From assembly GCA_000154345.1 (NCBI GenBank), contig DS480350.1, positions 310,001 through 374,000 on the forward strand: a DNA stretch of 64,000 nt, written 5' to 3'. Positions 24,934 to 33,576 of this stretch are shown here, one piece after another. Made by a program: the position numbers and the translations under genes. The DNA is from [Clostridium] leptum DSM 753 (GTDB lineage: Bacteria; Bacillota; Clostridia; Oscillospirales; Acutalibacteraceae). The notes beneath the pieces are model-generated. The model saw only the letters and a list, made by a program, of their open reading frames with translations, was not told where the DNA came from and ran no database searches. The stretch's first letter is position 1. Every line of letters begins with the position of its first letter.

Positions 24934-26700
24934 ATGACAACAAACAAGTCTGTTCTTGCTTGGATTGACGAGATGAAAGAGCTCGTGCAGCCCGACAAGC
25001 TGGTATGGATTGACGGTTCCGAGGAGCAGCTGGAGGCCCTGCGTGCCGAAGCTTGTTCCACTGGCGAAATGCATAAGCTGAATCAGGAGAAGCTGCCTGG
25101 CTGCTATCTGCACCGCACCGCTGTTAACGACGTGGCCCGTGTAGAGGACCGCACCATGATCTGCTCCAAAAAGGAAGAGGATGCGGGCCCCACCAACCAC
25201 TGGATGGATCCTGAAAAGGCTTATAAAATGCTGTATGACATTGCCCGCGGCAGCTACAAGGGCCGCACTATGTATGTCATTCCTTATTCCATGGGTCCGG
25301 TAGGTTCTCCTCTGGCCAAAATCGGCGTGGAGCTCACCGATTCTATTTACGTTGTGCTGAACATGGCCATTATGACCAGAGTGGGACAAAAGGTTTGGGA
25401 TACCCTGGGCGACAGCACCGATTGGGTTAAGGGCCTCCACTGCAAATGCGACATTGACGCTGAGAAGAGATATATCATGCACTTCCCGGAGGACAACACT
25501 ATTATCTCCGTGAACTCCGGCTACGGCGGAAACGTTCTGCTGGGCAAAAAGTGCTTCGCTCTCCGTATCGCCTCTTACCTGGGCAAAAACGAGGGCTGGA
25601 TGGCCGAGCATATGCTGATCCTGGGCATCGAGAATCCCAAGGGCGAGAAGAAGTATGTGGCCGCCGCCTTCCCGTCTGCCTGCGGCAAGACCAACCTGGC
25701 CATGCTGATTCCGCCGGAGGGCTATAAGAAGAAGGGCTACAAGGTTTGGACCGTTGGCGATGATATCGCTTGGATGCGCAAGGGCCCCGATGGCCGCCTG
25801 TGGGCCATCAACCCGGAGAACGGCTTCTTCGGCGTTGCCCCCGGCACTAACATGAAGTCCAATCCCAACGCTTTGATTTCCACCCAGAAGGGCACCATCT
25901 TTACCAACGTGGTGCAGAATCTGGATGACAATACCGTTTGGTGGGAGGGCCTGGATAAGAATCCGCCTGAGCACGCTCTCAACTGGAAGGGCGAGCCCTG
26001 GAACGGCAAGACCTCTGAGGAAAAGGGCGCCCATCCCAACAGCCGTTTCACCGCTCCCGCGAAGAACTGCCCCTGTATCAGCGATGAGTTCGATTCCACC
26101 AGCGGCGTTCCGATTTCCGCCATCATCTTTGGCGGCCGCCGTGCTCAGACCACTCCTCTGGTATATCAGTCCCGTGACTGGGCCAACGGCGTGTTCGTAG
26201 GCTCTATTATGGCCTCTGAGACCACCGCCGCCGCTGCCGGCGCCGTAGGCGTTGTCCGCCGTGACCCGATGGCTATGCTGCCCTTCTGCGGCTACCATAT
26301 GGGCGACTATTTCAAGCACTGGTTTGAAATGGGCGACGTGCTGGGCGATAAGGCTCCTAAGATCTTCAATGTAAACTGGTTCCGTCTCGACGATGAAGGC
26401 CACTTCATTTGGCCCGGCTTCGGCGACAACTTCCGTGTGCTGGAGTGGATCATCAAGAGATGCGAGGGCGAAGTGGACGCGCAGGAAACCGCCATTGGTT
26501 ACGTTCCTTATGCCGAGGATATCAACCTGGAGGGCCTGGACTTCAGCCTCGAAACCCTGAAGAGCATTCTTTATGTGGATAATGAGCAGTGGAAGAAGGA
26601 AGCCGAGGGCATCACCGAGTTCTACAAGAAGTTCGGCGATAAGCTGCCGGCTCAGCTGGCAGCCCAGTTGGATTCCCTGAAAGCCAGACTGGACAAATAA
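24934..26700 (+). CDS. pckG: Phosphoenolpyruvate carboxykinase (GTP)
   Basis: Interconverts oxaloacetate and PEP with GTP/GDP; in fermentative clostridia it may run toward oxaloacetate to feed succinate or aspartate. 588 residues beginning MTTNKSVLAWIDEM. The GTP-type kinase loop is FPSACGKTNLAM (near 245), with GDDIAWMR and the GGRRAQTTPLVY region downstream. The ATG at 24934 follows AAAGGGGAAACAATT, and codon bias is strong, suggesting high expression. Own promoter and a perfect terminator make it monocistronic. Together with the OadB-like pump at 39043 it hints at oxaloacetate-centred metabolism. Confidence 0.97.
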   Translation: MTTNKSVLAWIDEMKELVQPDKLVWIDGSEEQLEALRAEACSTGEMHKLNQEKLPGCYLHRTAVNDVARVEDRTMICSKKEEDAGPTNHWMDPEKAYKMLYDIARGSYKGRTMYVIPYSMGPVGSPLAKIGVELTDSIYVVLNMAIMTRVGQKVWDTLGDSTDWVKGLHCKCDIDAEKRYIMHFPEDNTIISVNSGYGGNVLLGKKCFALRIASYLGKNEGWMAEHMLILGIENPKGEKKYVAAAFPSACGKTNLAMLIPPEGYKKKGYKVWTVGDDIAWMRKGPDGRLWAINPENGFFGVAPGTNMKSNPNALISTQKGTIFTNVVQNLDDNTVWWEGLDKNPPEHALNWKGEPWNGKTSEEKGAHPNSRFTAPAKNCPCISDEFDSTSGVPISAIIFGGRRAQTTPLVYQSRDWANGVFVGSIMASETTAAAAGAVGVVRRDPMAMLPFCGYHMGDYFKHWFEMGDVLGDKAPKIFNVNWFRLDDEGHFIWPGFGDNFRVLEWIIKRCEGEVDAQETAIGYVPYAEDINLEGLDFSLETLKSILYVDNEQWKKEAEGITEFYKKFGDKLPAQLAAQLDSLKARLDK

Positions 26701-26729
26701 GCTGTCCCTTTTCATTCAAGAAATGTAGG

Positions 26730-26763
26730 AAAGCGCGGATCATAGCGATCCGCGCTTTTTTAT
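26730..26763 (+). terminator. pckG terminator
   Basis: AAAGCGCGGATC-ATAGC-GATCCGCGCTTT followed by TTTATTATT. Confidence 0.95.
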
Positions 26764-27070
26764 TATTCTTAAACCTGTAGGATACAGCGCGAAGCGGTGT
26801 ATCCTAAAAAACTGACCGCTGGCGGGTGGATTAGAAGCTTAAGCGAAAGCAGCACCTTTCCAGTACTATGGCGATGGCCCCAGGGATCACCGCCGCTCAT
26901 GGGTAGGTTTTGTCCCGGCGATTCCTTTTCCCGGGGGTTGCCTGCCTTTTTATTATTGTTAAAGTTCTTCGAAAATAAAAAGAAACAGCAGAAAAACGTA
27001 TGTCTAGCGCTTCTGCTGTAAATTCAATTACAATATTAATTTCTGTCTTGGGCGTATAGAAGAATGGGTG
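26764..27070. other. Structured non-coding stretch between pckG and the DUF6199 gene
   Basis: About 300 bases without a gene. It begins with a perfect 9-bp inverted repeat TAGGATACA (26778) / TGTATCCTA (26806) and continues with GC-rich sequence able to fold (CCCCAGGGATCACCGCC, CCCGGGGG). No known RNA family is recognised. Confidence 0.4.
26976..27019 (-). terminator. Terminator for the TM2/DUF6199 unit
   Basis: Minus strand ACAGCAGAA...TTCTGCTGT, 9-bp stem, followed by TTCTTTTTATTTT. Confidence 0.75.
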
Positions 27071-27295
27071 CTACCGCAGGAGAAAAGGCAAAAGGGCAAT
27101 GAAAGCCCCCGCCGCCATAAAACAAATACCGCCGAATTTGGTGCTGATGCGGTAAAGGCCGGAGGGCTCGTCGGCGCGGTAGGATTTCCACTGTTCGGTA
27201 AGGCGCCAGAAGGTCTCCGGCCTGCAAAAAAGAAAAACGCCAAGGGCCAGTATCAAAACGCCTGCGATAACGGCCCAGACAGCCTGAGGCTCCAT
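27071..27295 (-). CDS. Small two-helix membrane protein (DUF6199-like)
   Basis: 74 residues. Two hydrophobic spans (about 5-24 and 52-72) flank a conserved-looking middle, FCRPETFWRLTEQWKSYRADEPSGLYRISTKFGG in type: Pro-Glu-x-x-W, EQWKS and a final FGG. This pattern is common in small Firmicute inner-membrane proteins of unknown function. Ribosome site AGGGGGAAAGCTCT precedes the ATG. It lies downstream of the TM2 gene on the same strand without an intervening terminator, so the two are probably co-transcribed. Confidence 0.8.
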   Translation of the reverse strand: MEPQAVWAVIAGVLILALGVFLFCRPETFWRLTEQWKSYRADEPSGLYRISTKFGGICFMAAGAFIALLPFLLR

Positions 27296-27472
27296 AGAGC
27301 TTTCCCCCTAAAATAAGTTTCAAGATACTGCGCAAGGAAAAATAAAAACTACCGCTGAAAAGCCTTTTAAAGGCATAGCGCATAAATTCGCGCTTTAGAT
27401 GGTTTTCATAAGAAAAGAGCAAGGAAAAGAGATGAAGAGTAAATACTTCACACAGCAGGCCTCGAAAAGGAA

Positions 27473-27832
27473 TTATAATTTCAAAGGCAGACCGGCTTTG
27501 TCGGTAAAGCTGCCGCATGCGGTCATGATAAGATCGATCAGCCAGCCGATGCCGCAAAGGCCGCCGGTAAAAAGATAGAGGAGTCCCGTGCCGACTTTTC
27601 CCACATAAAAACGGTGGATTCCAAGAATACCGAAGAAAAAGCAGAGAACAAAGGCCACCCAGCGATGGCTGGGGGAAACCGGAGAAACTGGCATGGGAGA
27701 AATTGGGGAAGGACAAGGAGTATAGGAAGAATAGGGCTGTTGGTAAAAGCCGTTGACAGGCAGGGCGGCGCCGCAGCTACCGCAATGATGATTTCCATGG
27801 GGGTTCTCCCAGCCACAATGAGGGCATCTCAT
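27473..27832 (-). CDS. Zinc-ribbon TM2-domain protein
   Basis: 119 residues. An N-terminal zinc ribbon (CPHCGW...CGSCG, two CxxC pairs at about residues 3-20) is joined by a Pro/Ser/Tyr-rich linker to a TM2 domain with two membrane helices (about 58-110: WVAFVLCFFFGILGIHRFYVG, then GWLIDLIMT). TM2 proteins are widespread and of unclear function. AAAGGAGAGAATGTT precedes the ATG. A consensus promoter lies 27 bases upstream. Confidence 0.93.
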   Translation of the reverse strand: MRCPHCGWENPHGNHHCGSCGAALPVNGFYQQPYSSYTPCPSPISPMPVSPVSPSHRWVAFVLCFFFGILGIHRFYVGKVGTGLLYLFTGGLCGIGWLIDLIMTACGSFTDKAGLPLKL

Positions 27833-27858
27833 AACATTCTCTCCTTTCTGATTTTATC

Positions 27859-27887
27859 AGTATAATGAAAAGAAAATAGTTTGTCAA
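27859..27887 (-). promoter_or_regulatory. Promoter of the TM2 gene
   Basis: Minus strand TTGACA, 17-base spacer, TATACT, directly before the ribosome site. Confidence 0.85.
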
Positions 27888-27975
27888 GGATCCGTCTTTT
27901 TATGACAGTTAATACTGTGAAAGTTTTCAAAAATCTGTGCATTTTGCAGAATTAGGAAGAATTTCACAAATATAG

Positions 27976-28004
27976 TTGATTTTATGACATAAAAATTTTA
28001 CAAT
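27976..28004 (+). promoter_or_regulatory. Promoter of the NCS2 permease
   Basis: TTGATT, 17-base spacer, TACAAT, 31 bases before the permease start. No room remains for a purine riboswitch between this promoter and the gene. Confidence 0.6.
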
Positions 28005-28034
28005 GTATTCATAATTAATTTGAGGAGGATTTAA

Positions 28035-29420
28035 ATGGCACAGAATTCAAAGGCCGTGCATCCAAAGGGCGACTTTTTTGACCTGAAGGGTACAGGCTCC
28101 AATGTGAAAACTGAAATCGTCGCAGGTCTTACCACATTCTTCACTATGGCGTACATCATCTTCGTAAACCCGGGAATCTTGGCGGCAGCCGGCATTCCTG
28201 AGAGCGCTGTTTTGATCGCCACCTGCATCTCCGCTGCAATCGGTACGTTCTTAATGAGCTTCCTGGCCAACTATCCTTTCGCTTTGGCCTCCGGTATGGG
28301 CTTGAACGCTTTCTTCGCTTATACCATCTGCGGTTCGATGGGCTTTTCCTGGCAGGCTGGTCTGGCTGCCGTGTTCCTGTCCGGTATCATCTTTATCCTG
28401 ATTACTGTTACCGGTTTGCGTACCGCGATCGTAAACGCCATCCCCATGTCCTTGAAAAAGGCAATCAGCGGCGGTATCGGCCTCTTTATCGCTTTTATCG
28501 GCTTTAAAAACGCCGGAATCGTAGTTTCCAGCGAGTCTACCTCTATCGCTCTGGGAACTTTCAACAATCCTACCGTGATCCTGTCTGTGATCGGCCTGAT
28601 TATTACCATAGCGCTGGTGGTATGGAAGGTCAAGGGCAGCTTGCTGATCGGTATCGCCGTAACCTCCATTATCGGCGCTATTATGCAGTATGCGCTGGGC
28701 TTCAACGTTGGTATGCCCGAGCAGGTTGTATTCTCCTTTAACTTTGATTTCTCCGCTACAGGCGCTTTTGCCAGCGGCTTCGGCGAGCTGTTCAGCACCG
28801 GCAAGGGAATTGGGGTGTTGATTTTCTCTATCATTTCTGTGCTGCTGTCCCTGACCATGGTGGATATGTTCGACACTATCGGTACTTTGGTGGGTGCTGC
28901 CAGTAAGGGCGGCTTCCTGGATAAGGACGGTAACCTTCCAAGAGCCAACCGCGCTCTGCTGGCCGATGCTATCGCTACCTCTGCGGGCGCTGTTTTGGGG
29001 ACCTCTACCGTTACCACCTATGTGGAATCCAGCTCTGGTATCGCGGAAGGCGGCAAGACTGGCCTGACCAGCTTGACCACCGGTATCTGCTTCCTCCTTG
29101 CTATTGTGGCAATGCCGCTTTTGGGCTTCGTGCCTACCGGCGCTACCGCTCCGATCCTGATCATCGTAGGTGTTATGATGTGTGGTTCCCTGAAGGAAAT
29201 CGACTGGGCTGACATCGAGATCGCAATTCCCGCTTTCTTCACCCTGGTGATGATGCCCTTCGGCTACAGCATTGCTGACGGTATCGCTTTCGGCTGTATC
29301 TCTTACACTGTGATCAAAATCGTCCGCGGACAGGCCGCCAAAGTGCATCCGGTAATGTATGTTATCAGCATTTTGTTCCTGCTGCGCTATATCATCCAAG
29401 TGATCCCAATGCCTCAATAA
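28035..29420 (+). CDS. NCS2/AzgA-type purine permease (guanine/hypoxanthine)
   Basis: 461-residue membrane transporter with about 12-14 helices. Signature segments are EIVAGLTTFFTMAYIIFVNPGIL at the N-terminus, ASGMGLNAFF (residues 76-85), GTSTVTTYVESSSGIAEGGKTGLT and the C-terminal half repeat. This is the AzgA/PbuG/PbuO branch, which imports guanine, hypoxanthine or adenine by proton symport. Start follows TGAGGAGGATTTAA. Single gene with its own promoter and a strong terminator. Codon bias suggests good expression. Confidence 0.95.
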   Translation: MAQNSKAVHPKGDFFDLKGTGSNVKTEIVAGLTTFFTMAYIIFVNPGILAAAGIPESAVLIATCISAAIGTFLMSFLANYPFALASGMGLNAFFAYTICGSMGFSWQAGLAAVFLSGIIFILITVTGLRTAIVNAIPMSLKKAISGGIGLFIAFIGFKNAGIVVSSESTSIALGTFNNPTVILSVIGLIITIALVVWKVKGSLLIGIAVTSIIGAIMQYALGFNVGMPEQVVFSFNFDFSATGAFASGFGELFSTGKGIGVLIFSIISVLLSLTMVDMFDTIGTLVGAASKGGFLDKDGNLPRANRALLADAIATSAGAVLGTSTVTTYVESSSGIAEGGKTGLTSLTTGICFLLAIVAMPLLGFVPTGATAPILIIVGVMMCGSLKEIDWADIEIAIPAFFTLVMMPFGYSIADGIAFGCISYTVIKIVRGQAAKVHPVMYVISILFLLRYIIQVIPMPQ

Positions 29421-29442
29421 GGGGAGGGATTCAATCAAAGCA

Positions 29443-29478
29443 CAAAAAAGCTCCTGCGAAAAGCAGGAGCTTTTTTAT
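29443..29478 (+). terminator. Terminator after the permease
   Basis: AAAAAAGCTCCTGC-GAAAA-GCAGGAGCTTTTTT; symmetric, works on both strands. Confidence 0.95.
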
Positions 29479-29910
29479 TGTTTCTTTTAGCAGGAGGATC
29501 TCCCGGTAAAGCTAGAGAAAAATAAAAAGCCCTAAGCAAATAGATATGGAAGCCGGCAGCGAGAAGAAAATAATTTTCTACAAAAGGTTTTAGAAACAAG
29601 AGATCCACAAAGAAAAAGAACCACTGATAGAAATCGCTGCAAGCTTCAAACAGCCAGCCTTGGCCGCTTGAAGCTTGCAGGGCGGGCGATGTGATGACAT
29701 TTTTCAGCACCCATTCAAGAGGCCGGCAAGTACTGACCTCTCTGAAGGCTGGCGCGGCCCATTGCTTTACTAGTTAGTGGATTTTATCGCTTTTATTGGG
29801 ATAAGAAGCTATTTTCCTTGCTGAAACAGACAAGCTGTTTGGAGTTTTTATCCTTCTTTATAACTGTAATAGAAGGCCGGCTGCTTTTTATATTTATTCC
29901 TCCCGCGGCG
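29479..29910. other. Gene-free stretch between the permease and pheA
   Basis: About 430 bases, convergent intergenic. A hydrophobic minus-strand frame here runs into the permease terminator and has no ribosome site, so I do not call it. No clear terminator for pheA is visible. Confidence 0.5.
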
Positions 29911-31053
29911 CTATTCGGCTTCCCGGTAGTTGCCTAGGAACGAAAACCCGGGAAGCTCGTCGCTCAAAGCGCAGATCAGATCCAGAACCTTATTATCCCG
30001 GACACTGCCGATAAAATCCAAATAAAAGAAATACTCAAAATAGTGCTCAAATTTGCGGTCAGGAATCGGACGGGACTCGATCTTGGTTAAATTCAATCCC
30101 AGCATGGCGAACCTGCCCAGTACGCTGTAAAGGGAGCCGGTGGTGTGGTTCAGGGAGAAGCAAAGGCTGATTTTGTCAGCGTCATCCGGAATGGAAAGAG
30201 CCTTGGAGATGGCGACAAACCTGGTTTGGTTGGCGGAGCTGTTTTGAACATTTTCCTCCAGGATGTTCAGACCGTATTCCTTAGCGGCCTCCCGGGAGCA
30301 AATGGCGGCAAGGGCCGGATTTTTTTCCATGGCGACCATTTCCGCGGCGGCGGCCGTGTTGGAGTAATTTACCGGCTTGAGGCCGTGCGCCTTAATTTTC
30401 AGGGAACATTGGGAAAGCGCCTGGGGATGAGAATATACCTGCTTTACTGTTTTTAGAGAAGCGTTTTCCGAAGCGCACAGGAAATGCCGGATAGAAAGAT
30501 GAGCGGCGCCGACAATGGAGAACCGGTAGCGGAGAAGAAGGTCATATACATCGGAAACAGAACCGGCAGAGGAGTTTTCCACCGGAATCACGCCGAAATC
30601 CGCTTCATCCCGGTCTACGGCGGAGAATACATCCTCAAATACCGGATAAAACGCGGCCTTACTGCCAGGGTAAAGCCGCATGGCCGCCTGATGGGAAAAG
30701 CTGCCAGCCACGCCGGGACAGGCCACAACCGGTTTTTTTTCAGAAAGTATAGGCTTGCCGGCGGTTTGAATCTGGCGGCGAAGTTCCTTTCCAGAGTGTA
30801 AGGCTCCGTGCTGAAGGGCGCGGCTGGCCTGCATAATGGAGGCGTACAGCATTCGGGCTGCGTCTCCATATTCTCCGGCCTCCTGGGCCACCCGGTTCAG
30901 AATTTCCTCCTCCCGCTGGGCGTTGAAAATGGGAAGATTCTCTCTCTCCTTGATCTTGGCGACCTCCCGGGAGCAATCCATCCGCCGGCAGAATAAAGGA
31001 ACCAGCTGGCTGTCGATGGCGTCGATCTGGCGGCGTACTTCTTCTAATGTCAT
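29911..31053 (-). CDS. pheA: Bifunctional chorismate mutase / prephenate dehydratase
   Basis: Makes phenylpyruvate from chorismate via prephenate. 380 residues. The chorismate mutase (AroQ) domain is at about 1-85 (MTLEEVRRQIDAIDSQLVPLFCRRM). The dehydratase follows at about 108-285 (VACPGVAGSFSHQAA, DFGVIPVENSSAGSV with the TRF motif as QTRFVAIS). A C-terminal ACT domain (about 295-375, KISLCFSLNHTTGSLYSVLGRF...LTKIESRPI) gives phenylalanine feedback. It overlaps aroC by ATGA and is the last gene of the aroF operon, under the attenuator at 36571-36834. Confidence 0.97.
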   Translation of the reverse strand: MTLEEVRRQIDAIDSQLVPLFCRRMDCSREVAKIKERENLPIFNAQREEEILNRVAQEAGEYGDAARMLYASIMQASRALQHGALHSGKELRRQIQTAGKPILSEKKPVVACPGVAGSFSHQAAMRLYPGSKAAFYPVFEDVFSAVDRDEADFGVIPVENSSAGSVSDVYDLLLRYRFSIVGAAHLSIRHFLCASENASLKTVKQVYSHPQALSQCSLKIKAHGLKPVNYSNTAAAAEMVAMEKNPALAAICSREAAKEYGLNILEENVQNSSANQTRFVAISKALSIPDDADKISLCFSLNHTTGSLYSVLGRFAMLGLNLTKIESRPIPDRKFEHYFEYFFYLDFIGSVRDNKVLDLICALSDELPGFSFLGNYREAE

Positions 31054-32141
31054 AGAGATCCCCTTTCCAGCAGTAAATCAAGCGTCGCAGCCGCGGCCGC
31101 GGCCTCCACAACAGGCACCGCCCTGGGAACGATACAAGGATCATGGCGGCCCTTGACCACCAGCTTCGCATTTTCCTGCCTGCTCAGATCGATGGTATCC
31201 TGTTCTTTTCCAATGGAGGCGGTGGGCTTGATTCCCACCCGGAATAGAATGGGCATACCGTTGGTGATGCCTCCCAGAATCCCGCCGCAGTGGTTCGTGC
31301 GGGTCTTTACCTGCCTGCTTTCATTGTAATAGAAGCTGTCGTTGTTTTCGCTGCCACGGCGGCCGCAGCAGGCGAAGCCGTCTCCGAACTCCACGGCTTT
31401 TACTGCTGGTATGCCGAATAGGATGGAGGAGAACACGTTTTCCACGCCGCCGAACATCGGAGAGCCGGCGCCGGCGGGAACGCCGGTAACGGCGCACTCT
31501 ACCACGCCTCCTACGCTGTCGCAGTCAAGCCTGGCACGCTCGATTTCAGCCCGCATGTCGTCTTCGGCCCGGGCGCGGATGACCGCAAAAGAGGAGCGGC
31601 TCAGCCGGGCCATCAAGTCACCGGGGATGTCCAAAGCGGGGAAAGAGTCGTCAGTTACGGAGGCAATCCTTGCAATGTGGGCGGCGATTTTTATGCCCCG
31701 GCGCTCCAAAACCTGGCGGCAGACCGCCCCGGCGAACACCAGAGGCGCCGTCAGACGCCCGGAAAAATGGCCGCCGCCCCGGATGTCGTTAGCGCCCTGA
31801 TAGCGGATGTATCCGGTATAATCGGCGTGGCCCGGCCTGGGCAGCACCGACAGATTGCCGTAATCCCCAGAACGGACGTTGCGGTTGCGGATCACCGCTG
31901 CCAGCGGAGCGCCGGTCAGGGTGCCGTTTCGTACGCCGGACAGAATTTCTGGCAGATCTTCCTCCTTGCGGGGAGTGGAGGATAGATCCCGGCCGGGAGC
32001 CCGGCGGGCCATTTGAGCCAAAATCTCCTCCTGATCGATGGGGATGCCGGCGGGCAGACCATCCAGCACCACGCCGATCCCGTTACCGTGGCTTTCCCCG
32101 AAAATAGAAAGCTTTAATTGGTTTCCCCAATTAGATGACAT
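31050..32141 (-). CDS. aroC: Chorismate synthase
   Basis: Last step of the shikimate pathway, EPSP to chorismate, needing reduced FMN. 363 residues. Visible signatures are the N-terminal GNQLKLSIFGESHGNGIGVVLDGLP, the middle RPGHADYTGYIRYQGANDIRGGGHFSGR and the C-terminal GRHDPCIVPRAVPVVEA. The start overlaps the aroA end by 11 bases and its stop overlaps the pheA start, so the three are coupled. Confidence 0.97.
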   Translation of the reverse strand: MSSNWGNQLKLSIFGESHGNGIGVVLDGLPAGIPIDQEEILAQMARRAPGRDLSSTPRKEEDLPEILSGVRNGTLTGAPLAAVIRNRNVRSGDYGNLSVLPRPGHADYTGYIRYQGANDIRGGGHFSGRLTAPLVFAGAVCRQVLERRGIKIAAHIARIASVTDDSFPALDIPGDLMARLSRSSFAVIRARAEDDMRAEIERARLDCDSVGGVVECAVTGVPAGAGSPMFGGVENVFSSILFGIPAVKAVEFGDGFACCGRRGSENNDSFYYNESRQVKTRTNHCGGILGGITNGMPILFRVGIKPTASIGKEQDTIDLSRQENAKLVVKGRHDPCIVPRAVPVVEAAAAAATLDLLLERGSL

Positions 32142-33411
32142 CCGCTTTCCCTCCTAACGAAATAAAGTCCTCAAAAAAGCCTGGATAAGACTTGCTGACG
32201 CTTTGCGCGTCTGTAATTTCCACCGGCTTCTCACAGCCCAAAGAGGCGACCGCCATGGCCATGACGATCCGGTGATCGTTGCAGCCTTCGGCCCTCCCGC
32301 CGGAAAGCATGGGCTTTCCGGTAACAACCAGGCCGTCGGGCAGTTCCTTGATTTCACCGCCCAGAGCGGCGACGCCCTGGGCTACGGCTTTCAGCCGGTC
32401 GCTTTCCTTGATTCGCAGCCGGGCTGCCCCGGTGATGGAAGTGATGCCGGGACAAAGGGCCGCTGTGACCGCCAGGATGGGGACCAGGTCGGGAATTTGA
32501 GAAGCGTCGATGGCAGGAATCGGCCGCAAGGCCCCGGGAGAGATCCGGAGCCCCTCTGGCTCCCAGCTGAGCTTAGCCCCGAACCTCTGAAACAGGGAGA
32601 AGGCCTGACGGTCCCCCTGTGTGGAGTGCTTTTGCAGGCCCCTCAGAAGAATGGAGGAACCCTGCGCCTGGGACAGCGCGCCGGCGGCCAGGAAAAAAGC
32701 CGCCTGAGACCAGTCACCCTCGATCGCCAGATCCCGGGGGACATAGCTTTGGTTTCCGGGCACCAGCCAGCCGTTTTCCACAGGCGTAACGGTCACGCCG
32801 AAGCGCTTCATCATTTCAATAGTCATATCAACATAGCCGGCGGATTCTAAAGGAGAAGTCAAACGGATTTCGCTGCCGCCGTTGAGAATGGGAAGAGCCA
32901 GCAAAAGACCGGTAATAAATTGAGAGCTGATATTGCCGGGCAAGCGGAAAGCACCGGGCCGCAAAGCGCCGCTGATAGACAAGGGAAGACCGCCCTGGGT
33001 GCGGCAGGCGACGCCGGCCTGAGGCAGGCAGTCCAAATAGACGCCGATAGGGCGTTCCGGCAGGCGGCCCCGGCCGGTAAATTCAGCGCGGACCCCTCCT
33101 GCGGCCGCTGTGGGAATGAGAAACCGCAGGGTAGAGCCGGATTCGCCGCAGTCTAAAACCGCTTGGCTGGGGGCGAATAAGCTTCGGGAATCCACGGTCA
33201 GGGTGTCTCCCATCAGAGAGGTTTTTACGCCCAGCGCCTCCACAGCCCGGCAGGTAGCCTCCATATCCTGAGAAAAGGAGAAATTGGAAAGATGGGAAAT
33301 TCCCTTAGCCAGGGAAGCGCAGAGAATCGCCCGGTGGGCGGCGCTTTTAGAAGCGGGAAGGCTGACGGGTCCGGTAAGGCTTTTACCGGGAACAGATACC
33401 TTACGAATCAA
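32131..33411 (-). CDS. aroA: 3-phosphoshikimate 1-carboxyvinyltransferase (EPSP synthase)
   Basis: Joins PEP to shikimate-3-phosphate. 426 residues of two inside-out alpha/beta domains. PASKSAAHRAILCASLAKG at 18-36 binds the substrate, LDCGESGSTLRFLIPTAAAGG carries the glyphosate-loop region (family motif around GNAGT/GESGS), and IKESDRLKAVAQ lies near 365. The GESGS form resembles class II, less glyphosate-sensitive enzymes. It follows aroB after a 165-base gap with no obvious terminator and overlaps aroC. Confidence 0.96.
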   Translation of the reverse strand: MIRKVSVPGKSLTGPVSLPASKSAAHRAILCASLAKGISHLSNFSFSQDMEATCRAVEALGVKTSLMGDTLTVDSRSLFAPSQAVLDCGESGSTLRFLIPTAAAGGVRAEFTGRGRLPERPIGVYLDCLPQAGVACRTQGGLPLSISGALRPGAFRLPGNISSQFITGLLLALPILNGGSEIRLTSPLESAGYVDMTIEMMKRFGVTVTPVENGWLVPGNQSYVPRDLAIEGDWSQAAFFLAAGALSQAQGSSILLRGLQKHSTQGDRQAFSLFQRFGAKLSWEPEGLRISPGALRPIPAIDASQIPDLVPILAVTAALCPGITSITGAARLRIKESDRLKAVAQGVAALGGEIKELPDGLVVTGKPMLSGGRAEGCNDHRIVMAMAVASLGCEKPVEITDAQSVSKSYPGFFEDFISLGGKADVI

Positions 33412-33576
33412 GGGAAGGCCTCCTTTCCGGCAAGGGCAGCCGTCTGGTTTGCCTGACGGCAGTTATATGGCGCCGGCCGGTTCTCCTTGCGGACGAAAGG
33501 CTTAGCTTTCCGTTTAAAAATTTGCTGCCGCCGAACGCGCTGGAGAGCGCGCCGCCGGGAATACGAGAATTGCAGT

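Noticed and set aside
27888..28034. Purine riboswitch before the permease
   Set aside because: The sequence lacks the conserved purine-aptamer core, and the promoter lies only about 31 bases from the start codon.
29435..29710. Hydrophobic 91-aa minus-strand frame
   Set aside because: Its start side lies in gene-free DNA without a ribosome site, and its end runs through the permease terminator hairpin.
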